NCBI RefSeq assembly: GCF_000423825.1
Contig: NZ_AUIS01000014.1
Span: 1-64,000, forward strand
From: Thermithiobacillus tepidarius DSM 3134
Lineage (GTDB): Bacteria > Pseudomonadota > Gammaproteobacteria > Acidithiobacillales > Thermithiobacillaceae
Direction of reading: 5' to 3'
DNA length: 64,000 bases
Numbering within the stretch: the first letter of the stretch is position 1; every line of letters begins with the position of its first letter. Both the position numbers and the translations under genes were made by a program. Positions 34,401-42,612 of the stretch are shown here, piece by piece. The notes below the pieces were generated by a model, which worked only from the letters and a program-made list of their open reading frames with translations, did not search any database and was not told where the DNA came from.

Positions 34401-37400
34401 CAATTCAAGGCGGACATCGCTCCGGCAGATATCCGGGTCAAACGTGAGGGGAAAGACCTGGTGCTCACCATTGAGGGTACGGAAGACCAGGTCACGCTCA
34501 GGAGCTACTTCGACGTATTTTGGCCAGATGCCAATGGACATTACCTCATCGAGCGTATCGCTTTCATGGACGGTACGGTGTGGTCGTTCCATGACGTGCA
34601 GGCGCTGCTGTTTGCCGGAAGCCCTAACGCCGAGAGCGTTATCGGTTTGTGGGAGGATGATCACATTTCCGGCCAGGGAGGAGACGACATTCTGATCGGA
34701 GATGGCGGGAGGGATCTGCTCAAAGGCGACGATGGCGATGACGTGCTGCTGGGTGGCCTCGGTCGGGACATCTTGGATGGCGGCGCGGGTAATGACGTTT
34801 TGCGCGGCAATGTGGGTGCGGGTTGGAATGGCAGCTTCTACGACGTGAGCAGCGAAGGTGACACCTACCGATTCGGCCGGGGCGACGGTCACGATACGAT
34901 TGTCGAGAATTCGTGGCAACCGGGCGAGACCGATCGCGTCGAACTCAAGGCCGGCGTCACCCCGGACGACGTGCGGCTGGAGCGGGTGCGTACTGTGAAC
35001 GGCTGGCAGGTGAACGACGATCTGAAGATCACGATCCACGATACCGGCGAGACGCTGACAGTCGAGAACCACTTCAACGAAAGCAATCGTCATGCTGCCG
35101 AGGAGGTTGCTTTCGCAGACGGCACGGTGTGGGATGTAGAGGCAATCAAGACCCGCAGCCTCCGGGGCGAGGGTGGCAATGACGAACTCCGCGGGTTCAG
35201 CGATCGCGATGACCTGATCGAAGGCGGTGCGGGCAGTGACCGGCTGCTGGGGTTGTCTGGCAACGACATTCTCACTGGTGGCGCGGGCGACGATACCTTG
35301 AAGGGCGGCGCGGGCTCGGACACTTATCGCTTCGGTCCGGGCGACGGTCAGGACGTGATCGAGGAGGGCTATGCCGTTGGCGAGGACGTCGTGGCGCTGG
35401 CGCCCGGTATCGCTCCTGCGGATATCACCGTGCGCTGGACCTTGCAAGACGACATGGTCGTCACCTTGCCGGACGGCAGCCGGCTCACGGTGCGCGACCA
35501 GGCCTATCCCTGGTCCGGCGAGCTCGGCATTGAGCAGCTACGCTTCGCTGACGGTACGGTGTGGGGCCGGGACGAATTGGCTTCGCGGGCGCTGGCTGCA
35601 ACGGCCAGCGATGACAGCATCGTTGGCGGCTACCAGGATGACCTCTTGGAAGGCGGTGCGGGCAATGATCGCTTTCAGAATCTCGGCGGCTACGATACCT
35701 ATCGCTTTGGAATCGGCGATGGTCAGGACGTGATCGAGGATACATATGGCAGTGTCCTGTTCAAGTCGGGCATCGGCCAGAACGATGTGAGGTTTACACG
35801 AGATGGTAACGACCTGATCGCCACCGTCAGTACCTCGGGCGACGCCATTCGCCTCAAGAATTGGCTCAACAGTTGGCGCCGCATCGGCCGCTTCGACTTT
35901 GCAAACGGCGCAAGCCTTGGCATAAGCGACGTGCTGGCCAAGCTCAATGTGAGCGGAGGATCGGAAATTCTCTACGGTTCTCCGGGTGATGACACGCTGG
36001 CGGGGACCGAGAAGAACGGCACCCTGTATGGCCGTGAGGGGAATGATGCCTTGGCAGGCGATGCGGGGGCCGACAACCTCTATGGCGAATCCGGCAATGA
36101 TATGCTTGAAGGCGGCGCGGGGGACGACCGCCTTTACGGCGGAGCCGGCGATGACTTGCTGCACGGTGGCTCAGATCGCGACTGGCTCTTCGGAGACGAA
36201 GGGCAGAATGCCTACGTGGCGGCACCGGGTATGGGGCTGGACCATGCGATGGCTTCTGCGCTCAGCGTGGCCAGCGATACCGTGGTCTTCGCGCCGGGCA
36301 TCCGGCCGGAGGACGTGTCGGTGCAGTTGGGTGAAACCAGTTGGATCGGTCAGCCGGGTGATGTGGGTTATACCGACTTGGTCATCGGCATCGGCGGTAA
36401 TGATGCGCTGGTGATAGGCAATCGGAACTGGGATGATCTCGGGCGCGGCGCGATCCAGCGCTTCCGCTTCGACGATGGCACCGCATGGACGCTGGCCGAC
36501 CTGGTCGCCCATGCTGATGGCGGCAAGATGGGCTGGCAGGAGCGTGACTGGGGCGAGCAGGTAAACATCGTCGGCAGTCAGGCCGATGACTCGATCTACG
36601 ACTACACCGGCCAGTCGGTGATGGTACAGGCGCGTGGCAACAACGATTATGTCCGCTTGGCAGCCGGCAACGATCTCATCTCGGCGGGTACGGGCAACGA
36701 TAGGGTGTATGCTGGACAAGGCGACGACCTGATTGCCGGCGAGGCAGGCAATGACTACACCGATGCCGGCGAAGGCGACGATGTGATCGTCTTTGGTTAC
36801 GGTGATGGCAGCGATACGCTGATCGCTGGCGATGGGGTAGATACGCTTTCCTTTGGCGCCGGCGTGACGCCCGTCATGCTCTCGGTGGCGCTGGACCATA
36901 ACGAGCGGGTGATTCTGCAGGTGGATGGTGGCGCGGGTGGGAAGATCATGTTGGACAGCTTCCGCATCGACGATCTGCCGGGCGATCTGGAGCGCATCCA
37001 GTTCGTCGACGCCGACGGCAAGACCCGCATGTTCGACTTGGCCGGCTGGCTGCGCGCCAACGGTGCCGCATTGCTGTCCGCGACGGCGGAGGCGCCGCTC
37101 GCCTTCGACGGGACGGGCTTCGAACTGACCGGCACGGTGGCACCGGCGGGCGGCCTGGAAACGGTGGCTTATGCCCAAACGGGCGATTTGTTTGCCACTG
37201 CAGCTATTGCCAACAATACGCCGACCGACGGCGATGACATGCTCTATGGCACTCGCACCGCTGATGCCCTGGATGCGGGTGCTGGCAACGACATCGCCAT
37301 GGGCCTGACCGGCGGCGACACGATATCGGGTAGCGAGGGTGACGACCTGATCCTGGGCGGTGATGGCGATGATGTGCTGGACGGTGGCGCGGGCAACGAC

Positions 37401-40400
37401 ATCGTGCGCGGGGGTTGGGGTGCCGACCAGCTCGCAGGCGGTCTTGGTCGCGATGAACTCTACGGTGAATGGGGAGGTGACACCTACCATTACCAATCCG
37501 GTGAGGGCGAGACAATCATCGACGATGAGCACCGTGCGCTGAACTGGAGCGGTGGCGAAGGTGGCTACACTGCCGCCTTGTACGGCGGTGAAGGAGGCTA
37601 CGGCGACGCCATTGTCGATGATGCGCCCAACGTCCTCAGCTTCGGGCCGGGCATCCGACCCGAGGACCTGCGCTATTCGGAGCGGAACGGGGACTTGGTG
37701 ATCGAATTCGTCCACCAGCCCGGCGACCGGGTCATCCTGCGCGGCTACATGCCGGAGCGGGCGACGCAAACCCGCTCTGTGGACATCATCCGCTTTGCCG
37801 ACGGCACCGAGATCGTGGCCGAGTCCATCGCACCCACGGGCATTACCGAAATGACGGGCGACGAAGGCGGCTGGCTCGACGGCACGCCTTTCGGCGACAC
37901 GCTGATCGGCGGCGAGGGCGACGACCGGCTGGATGGCAACGGCGGCGCGGATCGTCTGGTGGGCGGTACGGGTTCGGACACCTACCGCATCCACAAGGAT
38001 CAGGGAACGCCGCCGACGCAGACGATCATTGCCGAAACCTGGCGCGAGCAGGACATCAACCGTATCGAACTGACGGGCGAGGTCAATGCCGACGATCTGC
38101 AACTGGAGTTCGACGGCCGCGATCTTGTGCTGCGTCTGAGCCAAGGCGGCGATCTGATCCGCTTCGCCGGCTTCGACCCGCGTGCGCCGGGCATGCAGGC
38201 GCCAGTGGCCGAAATCAGCTTGTCCTGGCAGGGCGTGGACATCTCCTTCGACGAGTTGCTTGCCCGAGGACTGCGCATCATCGGCACGCCGAGCGACGAC
38301 CTGCTGACCGGCACGGCATTGGCGGACTGGATCGAAGGCTGTGAGGCCGACGACACGATGACAGGCGGTGCAGGCGGGGACATCTATGTCATCGCTGGCG
38401 ACGGCGGCACCGATACTCTCATCGACAGCGAGGATGGCGACGCGCTCAACGTGCTGGTCTTGCCCGAAGGCACGGCTTTGGGCAACGTGCGCTTGGCTTA
38501 CGATCGGGAGGGTTTCCTGATCCTGAATCTCGACAACACCGGCAACCGCGTACGGCTGTCCGGATTCGATCCGGAGGACCCGCTGGGGCCCCGCGCGGTG
38601 GAGCGTTTCCGTTTTGGCCCGACCGGCGAGGAGATCGGCTACGAGGAACTGCTCGCACGCGGCTTCGATATTGTCGGCACGGATGAAGGCGACGCCCTCA
38701 AAGGGACGCTGTTGAGTGACCGTGTCTGGAGCGGGGACGGCAATGATCTGATCGAAGCGACGGCCGGCGGCGACTGGCTGGCGGGCGCAGGCGGCAACGA
38801 CAGCTACCTCGTCAATCTGGACGATGGCGAGATCACCATCGATGACGTGGCCGAGGAAGGTGCCGGCAATGTGCTGCGCTTCGGGCCGGGCATCGAGCCG
38901 AACGCCCTGCGCAACAATCTGCGTTTCGAGGCGGATGGCAACGGCGGCCATGTCCTGCTCATTCCCTACGGCGGCGAGCACGATGTGGTGCGTCTGACCG
39001 GCTTCAACCCGAACGATGTGCTTGGAAGCCACGCCGTCGAGCACTTCGAGTTCGCCGACGGCACGGCGGTGGATTACGCCACTCTCGTTTCCTGGACCTT
39101 CGTGGCTGAGGGCGACAATAGCGGCAACGCGCTCACCGGCACCAATATCGGCGACCGTCTCTACGGCTATGACGGTGATGACGTCGTGGAATCCGGCGAT
39201 GGCGAGGACGTGCTGACCGGTGGTGCCGGGAACGATGTCTTGCGCGGCGGCGCCCAGCGCGATGCTTACGTGGTCAATCTTGGCGATGGCGAAGACGTCA
39301 TCGAAGATGATGTCGAGGCGGGCATCGGCAACGTGCTCACTTTCGGCGAAGGCGTCGCGCGCGAGGACGTGCGTGTCGAGGTGGACGGCACTGATCTGTT
39401 GATTCGCTACGGTGCCGGCGCCGACATGGTGCGCGTGAGCAATTACGCTCCGAACGGCACGGACGGCGGCACGGTGATCGACACCTTCGAATTCGCCGAC
39501 GGCACGGCGGTCACGCTGCGCGAGTTCATGAACCGGGCGCCGGAAGTGGCCCATCCCATCGATGGCCAGGTGCTTCTGGAGGATGCCGCCTTCAGCTTGG
39601 CCCTTCCCGCCGATCTGTTCATCGATGCCGATGGCGACGACGTCCTGACCCGGGTGGCGGTGTCCGGCTATGCAACCCCGCCGGACTGGCTGCAATACGA
39701 CGCAGCTACGCGCACCCTGTTCGGCACGCCGGAGAACGGTGACGTGGGCGAGTTCGATGTCATGGTGCAGGGCATCGATGCGCTGGGCGCATCCGCTTTC
39801 CACAGTTTCCACATCATCGTGCAGAACACCAACGACGCGCCTGACACCGGTACCCCCCTGTCCGATTTGCGGGCTCTGGAAGACAGCGCCTTCAGCTTTG
39901 CGCTGCCCGCCGACAGCTTCCGTGATGTCGATGTCGGGGATACGCTGAGCTATTCGGCCGCCTTGGCCAACGGTGATCCTTTGCCAGCGTGGCTGAGTTT
40001 CGATGCCCAGACCCGGACTTTCTCCGGCACCCCGGCCAATGGCGATGTAGGTGAGTTGCGGCTTGCCGTGACCGCGACCGATCTGGCGGGTGCATCGGCC
40101 AGCCAGGTGTTCGCGCTGGAAGTGGTCAACACCAACGATGCCCCGACCGTCGGCGCCGCGCTGGCCGCGCAGACCGCAACCGAAGACGCCGCCTTCACAT
40201 TCGCCGTGCCAACGGACGCCTTTGTCGATGCCGATCTGGGTGACCGCCTGAGCTACTCAGCCACGCTGGCCGATGGTTCAGCGCTGCCCGCATGGCTGCA
40301 ACTGGATGCGGCGACCGGCACCTTCAGCGGCACGCCCGGCAACGACAACGTCGGTGCGGTGGAGATCCGGGTGACGGCCACCGATCTGGTCGGCGCGAGC

Positions 40401-42182
40401 ACCAGCCAGGTGCTCAGCCTCTCGGTCGCCAATGCTAACGACGCACCGGAAGCGGTCGGCGCCATTGCCGACCAGCAGGCCACGGAGGATGCGCTCTTTG
40501 CCTTCACCGTGCCGGAAGAAACCTTCCTGGATGTCGATGCTGGGGATGCGCTGATGCTCTCAGCCGCCCAGGCCGATGGCTCGGCGCTGCCGGCGTGGCT
40601 CAGCTTCGATGCGGCCACGCGTACCTTCAGCGGCACGCCGACCAATGACGATATCGGCAGCGTATCGGTGAGGCTCACGGCCACCGACCTGGCCGGCACG
40701 CAGGCGAGCCAAGCCTTTGCCCTGAACGTCGTCAACATCAACGACGCGCCCGAGGCCGGAATGCCGCTGGCGAGCCAGACCGCGCGCACCGGCCAGCCAG
40801 TGACTTGGCAATTACCGCAGGACGCCTTTGTCGATGTCGATGCCGGCGATGTGCTCACCTACTCGGCCAGCCTGGTCGACGGCTCGGCGTTGCCGGCGTG
40901 GCTGTCTTTCGATGCAGCCACCGGCACTTTCAGCGGAACCGCATCAGTCATCGGACGCCATGACATTCGCGTGACAGCAACGGATTTGGCCGACGCGTCG
41001 GCCAGTCAATCCTTCGTGCTCGAAGTGGCTTCCGGCCTCACCGTTTTGCCGGACACCGCAGTGGCCATCGAGGATCGCAAACTGCTGGCCTGGGGCAATG
41101 TGCTGGCCAATGACCGCGATCCGGAAGGCGAGCGGCTGTGCGTCGCCGACCCTGGCATCCGGCGCGGCGAATACGGCGTGCTGACCCTGCTGTCCAACGG
41201 CACCTACGCCTATAGGCTTGACGATAGCTCGCCCAAGGTGCAGGGGTTGGGCGCGGGCGAAACGGCGATCGATCGTTTCGGTTACCTCGCCAGCGACGGC
41301 ACGGAGCGCGGCAGCGGCGAATTGGCGGTGACCGTGCAGGGTATCAACGACGCGCCGGAATTGACCCGTTGCCTGCAAGAAGTGCAGCTCGCCAAGGGCA
41401 AGGCGTTCTCGTGGAAGCTGCCCGCTGGCAGCTTCCGCGACATCGACCGCAACGACACGCTTGCCTACACGGCGGCCTTGTCCAACGGCAAGGCGCTGCC
41501 GAGCTGGCTGAAGTTCGATGCCGCGACGCAAACCTTCAGCGGCATGGCACCGGCCAATGTCAAGGGCAACATCGAGGTGCGCGTGACAGCCAGCGACGGT
41601 CATGGCGAGCGTTCGACCGCCTCGGACGTCTTCAAGATCAGTTTTGGCAATAAAATGGTTATCCCCGAAGGCAACGAGGGGGTGGGCAACGGTCAGGATG
41701 CACCGCCGCCCGGCCATGACTTCAATCACAACGACGGTCCCAGCACATCGCCGGGCCAGCCCGGCCGCCGACAGGGATCAGAGCGCGATGACGATCTCCT
41801 CGGCCGTTTCCTGGATGGATACAAGGCCGACGCCAAACCTGCGTATGCGGGGCTGCAGGCGCTGGATCGCAATTGGCTTGCCCAGTGGGAAGATCGTCGG
41901 CAACCCTCCGAGCAATCCGGCCAGAGCCGTGAAAGCCACGATTTCGAGCGTCACTGGTCGGCACTGGCCCATGCCTTGAACCGGCTCGATGCCGAACGCC
42001 AAAGTACGCCCGCCTGGAGTCATGCAAGGCAAGGCGCCGACCTTTCCGGTTTGGCCGGTCTGATGCAGGGCGGCTCGCATGGCGCACGGGGCGTCGATGC
42101 CATCTCGCTGGGGTGCGGCAGCGGCACCCAACTCAAGGCCTTTACCGGACTCAAGGAGGGCTTCGGCAAACTGTCATCTTAG
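31449..42182 (+). CDS. Giant self-processing RTX protein secreted by T1SS
   Basis: The 3577 residues divide as follows. Residues 1-233 hold hydrophobic, alanine-rich helices (about 90-145). Residues 234 to about 409 match the self-processing module of Neisseria FrpC (LLLDLDGDGLETVGL, GAELFGDFTPLPNG, FRLAADTFSTRF), preceded by the cleavable Asp233-Pro234. A linker follows. From about 734 to 2695 there are about twelve RTX blocks, each with GGxGxDxLx nonapeptides, a D.Y.FG.GDG.D motif and a closing FADGTVW-type domain. From 2695 to about 3400 come cadherin-like repeats of roughly 100 residues and one VCBS-like unit. The tail is glutamine/arginine-rich and then ends in KLSS. It should be exported unfolded, fold on Ca2+ and cleave itself. 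No hlyC-type acyltransferase is present. GTG start with AGGAGG 7 bases upstream. Confidence 0.92.
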   Translation: MDKQTVEVVGNVMAYYSTPMGTAPLVQNVVEGDAAASAVATLQTVGGLVEMFGKNLPLGTSVALAGASLANDGYAIRNSYTTNGTVSARDIYSAAANLNSVVSALALAGTVAGGTALSAPALVGLAALATAAGAALTVASMASQDSIDVPTLMDSMKQSFQQLADTFGESYQETVTTLSDTFTQSADFFEALMDGASQAFLEFAFSFGDSINGIEQSISDFFNRAKNWVWPRDPLLLDLDGDGLETVGLDAGAYFDHDGDGVLTRTGWAGRDDALLVWDRNADGSIDSGAELFGDFTPLPNGTLAPNGFAALAALDANGDGLLDANDPAFAELKLWRDASQDGVSQGGEFITLADAGIVSLNLASTLKNQNLANGNQLTRAGSFTRADGTTAAMGEFRLAADTFSTRFAEPIEVPADLKTLPTLGGAGNVRELQQAAALSPELHSLLTQFQAATTRAEQQALLDQLLTAWADTSGMAKSLEERALGKYIIQYDGFGTERRSSNVDTLGFAGASSGNVSDGAAIITDLDALYLSDPYRKLIAAWSRKLHVLEAFNGQYFFNLPEQKSQTDGANWGLSAGSSSGGGSGTGAIAMPPVLRVNFSQTQLDLLGQAYASLKESVYASLVMQTRLKPYLDQIELVIDDRGLRLDATALNQTLASKLQIDPENGLADLLELDRYAGQFLASTNWEGLDSLAHVLDGLPQTAGITALLEEFSIRRLADADESGYLSDQPDIVLAGGGNDLLRGSYGDDRLFGQSGDDRLFGGVGDDRLFGQAGDDFLDGELGNDFLSGGDGNDTLVGGSGADIYVFGRGYGHDLIIASDENGHRPDIVRFIDLSPQDIIVAADTRENLTFTIRDSGETLQVPSVSTLWWVQNGVGQYVFADGTSWSHDDALRATVALATEGDDTILGSSAGDVIRGQSGNDTLVGQAGDDVIEGGAGDDVLLGLKEGDWIPDSGNDTYLFGRGDGKDIVIDKDWSVGISDTLQFKADIAPADIRVKREGKDLVLTIEGTEDQVTLRSYFDVFWPDANGHYLIERIAFMDGTVWSFHDVQALLFAGSPNAESVIGLWEDDHISGQGGDDILIGDGGRDLLKGDDGDDVLLGGLGRDILDGGAGNDVLRGNVGAGWNGSFYDVSSEGDTYRFGRGDGHDTIVENSWQPGETDRVELKAGVTPDDVRLERVRTVNGWQVNDDLKITIHDTGETLTVENHFNESNRHAAEEVAFADGTVWDVEAIKTRSLRGEGGNDELRGFSDRDDLIEGGAGSDRLLGLSGNDILTGGAGDDTLKGGAGSDTYRFGPGDGQDVIEEGYAVGEDVVALAPGIAPADITVRWTLQDDMVVTLPDGSRLTVRDQAYPWSGELGIEQLRFADGTVWGRDELASRALAATASDDSIVGGYQDDLLEGGAGNDRFQNLGGYDTYRFGIGDGQDVIEDTYGSVLFKSGIGQNDVRFTRDGNDLIATVSTSGDAIRLKNWLNSWRRIGRFDFANGASLGISDVLAKLNVSGGSEILYGSPGDDTLAGTEKNGTLYGREGNDALAGDAGADNLYGESGNDMLEGGAGDDRLYGGAGDDLLHGGSDRDWLFGDEGQNAYVAAPGMGLDHAMASALSVASDTVVFAPGIRPEDVSVQLGETSWIGQPGDVGYTDLVIGIGGNDALVIGNRNWDDLGRGAIQRFRFDDGTAWTLADLVAHADGGKMGWQERDWGEQVNIVGSQADDSIYDYTGQSVMVQARGNNDYVRLAAGNDLISAGTGNDRVYAGQGDDLIAGEAGNDYTDAGEGDDVIVFGYGDGSDTLIAGDGVDTLSFGAGVTPVMLSVALDHNERVILQVDGGAGGKIMLDSFRIDDLPGDLERIQFVDADGKTRMFDLAGWLRANGAALLSATAEAPLAFDGTGFELTGTVAPAGGLETVAYAQTGDLFATAAIANNTPTDGDDMLYGTRTADALDAGAGNDIAMGLTGGDTISGSEGDDLILGGDGDDVLDGGAGNDIVRGGWGADQLAGGLGRDELYGEWGGDTYHYQSGEGETIIDDEHRALNWSGGEGGYTAALYGGEGGYGDAIVDDAPNVLSFGPGIRPEDLRYSERNGDLVIEFVHQPGDRVILRGYMPERATQTRSVDIIRFADGTEIVAESIAPTGITEMTGDEGGWLDGTPFGDTLIGGEGDDRLDGNGGADRLVGGTGSDTYRIHKDQGTPPTQTIIAETWREQDINRIELTGEVNADDLQLEFDGRDLVLRLSQGGDLIRFAGFDPRAPGMQAPVAEISLSWQGVDISFDELLARGLRIIGTPSDDLLTGTALADWIEGCEADDTMTGGAGGDIYVIAGDGGTDTLIDSEDGDALNVLVLPEGTALGNVRLAYDREGFLILNLDNTGNRVRLSGFDPEDPLGPRAVERFRFGPTGEEIGYEELLARGFDIVGTDEGDALKGTLLSDRVWSGDGNDLIEATAGGDWLAGAGGNDSYLVNLDDGEITIDDVAEEGAGNVLRFGPGIEPNALRNNLRFEADGNGGHVLLIPYGGEHDVVRLTGFNPNDVLGSHAVEHFEFADGTAVDYATLVSWTFVAEGDNSGNALTGTNIGDRLYGYDGDDVVESGDGEDVLTGGAGNDVLRGGAQRDAYVVNLGDGEDVIEDDVEAGIGNVLTFGEGVAREDVRVEVDGTDLLIRYGAGADMVRVSNYAPNGTDGGTVIDTFEFADGTAVTLREFMNRAPEVAHPIDGQVLLEDAAFSLALPADLFIDADGDDVLTRVAVSGYATPPDWLQYDAATRTLFGTPENGDVGEFDVMVQGIDALGASAFHSFHIIVQNTNDAPDTGTPLSDLRALEDSAFSFALPADSFRDVDVGDTLSYSAALANGDPLPAWLSFDAQTRTFSGTPANGDVGELRLAVTATDLAGASASQVFALEVVNTNDAPTVGAALAAQTATEDAAFTFAVPTDAFVDADLGDRLSYSATLADGSALPAWLQLDAATGTFSGTPGNDNVGAVEIRVTATDLVGASTSQVLSLSVANANDAPEAVGAIADQQATEDALFAFTVPEETFLDVDAGDALMLSAAQADGSALPAWLSFDAATRTFSGTPTNDDIGSVSVRLTATDLAGTQASQAFALNVVNINDAPEAGMPLASQTARTGQPVTWQLPQDAFVDVDAGDVLTYSASLVDGSALPAWLSFDAATGTFSGTASVIGRHDIRVTATDLADASASQSFVLEVASGLTVLPDTAVAIEDRKLLAWGNVLANDRDPEGERLCVADPGIRRGEYGVLTLLSNGTYAYRLDDSSPKVQGLGAGETAIDRFGYLASDGTERGSGELAVTVQGINDAPELTRCLQEVQLAKGKAFSWKLPAGSFRDIDRNDTLAYTAALSNGKALPSWLKFDAATQTFSGMAPANVKGNIEVRVTASDGHGERSTASDVFKISFGNKMVIPEGNEGVGNGQDAPPPGHDFNHNDGPSTSPGQPGRRQGSERDDDLLGRFLDGYKADAKPAYAGLQALDRNWLAQWEDRRQPSEQSGQSRESHDFERHWSALAHALNRLDAERQSTPAWSHARQGADLSGLAGLMQGGSHGARGVDAISLGCGSGTQLKAFTGLKEGFGKLSS
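31496..31599 (+). repeat. Direct repeat, copy 2 (within the RTX gene)
   Basis: Codons 17-50 of the RTX gene; 103 of 104 bases are identical to 30779-30882. This is the parental or in-frame copy, since it lies within the intact gene. Confidence 0.9.
32145..32674 (+). other. FrpC-like self-processing module coding segment
   Basis: This encodes Asp233-Pro234 and the following 175 residues, which align by eye with the FrpC module from DLDGDG through GAELFGD and ISLNLA-type segments to LAADTFSTRF. In FrpC, Ca2+ triggers cleavage of the Asp-Pro bond and the freed aspartyl end can form an isopeptide bond with a lysine. The many D-x-D/N-x-D-G loops here fit calcium control. Confidence 0.8.
33650..39530 (+). 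repeat. RTX nonapeptide blocks (about twelve)
   Basis: The segment encodes repeated GGxGxDxLx runs alternating with a haemolysin-type calcium-binding-related domain that ends in FADGT(V/A)W. Block starts are near 33650, 34150, 34620, 35160, 35590, 35950, 36550, 37200, 37850, 38270, 38660 and 39100. Repeats in the second half are more diverged and have fewer nonapeptides per block. Confidence 0.85.
39533..41640 (+). repeat. Cadherin-like repeats with a period near 300 bases
   Basis: Units beginning with N(T/A/I)NDAP start near 39835, 40129, 40432, 40735 and 41341, and a variant first unit begins at about 39533. Each is about 100 residues with LPxxxFxDxDxGDxLxYSA, LPAWLSFDAATxTFSGTP and VTATDLAGASASQ motifs, typical of dystroglycan-type cadherin-like (He_PIG) domains. 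A VCBS-like unit (41035-41340) is inserted before the last. Such arrays extend surface or secreted proteins. Confidence 0.85.
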
Positions 42183-42197
42183 AAACCGAGATCGCCG

Positions 42198-42574
42198 ATG
42201 GCGCGCATTCTGATCGCGTGGGAGCTGGGCGAGGCCTTCGGGCATCTCGCCTGGTGTCTGCCGGGCACGATGCTATGCAAGGCATCGCCGTGCTGCAGGA
42301 GCCGTTGATGCCGCCGCGTCGCCCAGCCGACCGGCGGATGCCGGATTCGGTCACTATGGTGAACGGTTGAATGGCCGCCATGTCGATCTCCTTGTTTCGG
42401 TTGTCCATGCTCGCCAAGTGGATTGGCAAGATCCAGGGCACGCAAAGGCTCTGGTTTACCCGCGTCCCGAGGCGCCGCGTGTCGTCCGATATGGCGCGGC
42501 GCCTGGCCACGCACCACTTTCGCCTTTCGCTGGCCTCGGTCGAAACGCTTCTCGAAGCGTGGGGATCTGCGTGA
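42198..42574 (+). pseudogene. Decayed glycosyltransferase gene
   Basis: Three short pieces in different frames resemble one family of UDP-glycosyltransferase-like proteins. They are MARILIAWELGEAFGHLAWC from 42198 (the family start is normally MARIL.AWELG...GH), GIAVLQEPLMPPRRPADRR near 42282 (usually G.PVLQAPLWPPR) and ARRLATHHFRLSLASVETLLEA near 42500 (like the family C-terminus). Frames shift and most of the roughly 400-residue body is missing. It starts 15 bases after the RTX stop codon, so an intact gene once stood in the operon. No part looks translatable as a functional protein. Confidence 0.5.
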
Positions 42575-42612
42575 GCCAGAGGTGCCCAAGAATGACAGGA
42601 GAAAGCACCGGC

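Noticed and set aside
36171-39812. A 1213-codon open frame on the minus strand opposite the RTX gene
   Set aside because: It is the reverse of repeated Asp/Gly codons and has no domain signal. The RTX frame is continuous and fully interpretable.
33650-41640. Regular repeats as a possible CRISPR array
   Set aside because: The periodicity is in frame and encodes RTX nonapeptides and cadherin-like domains; there are no identical short repeats with unique spacers.
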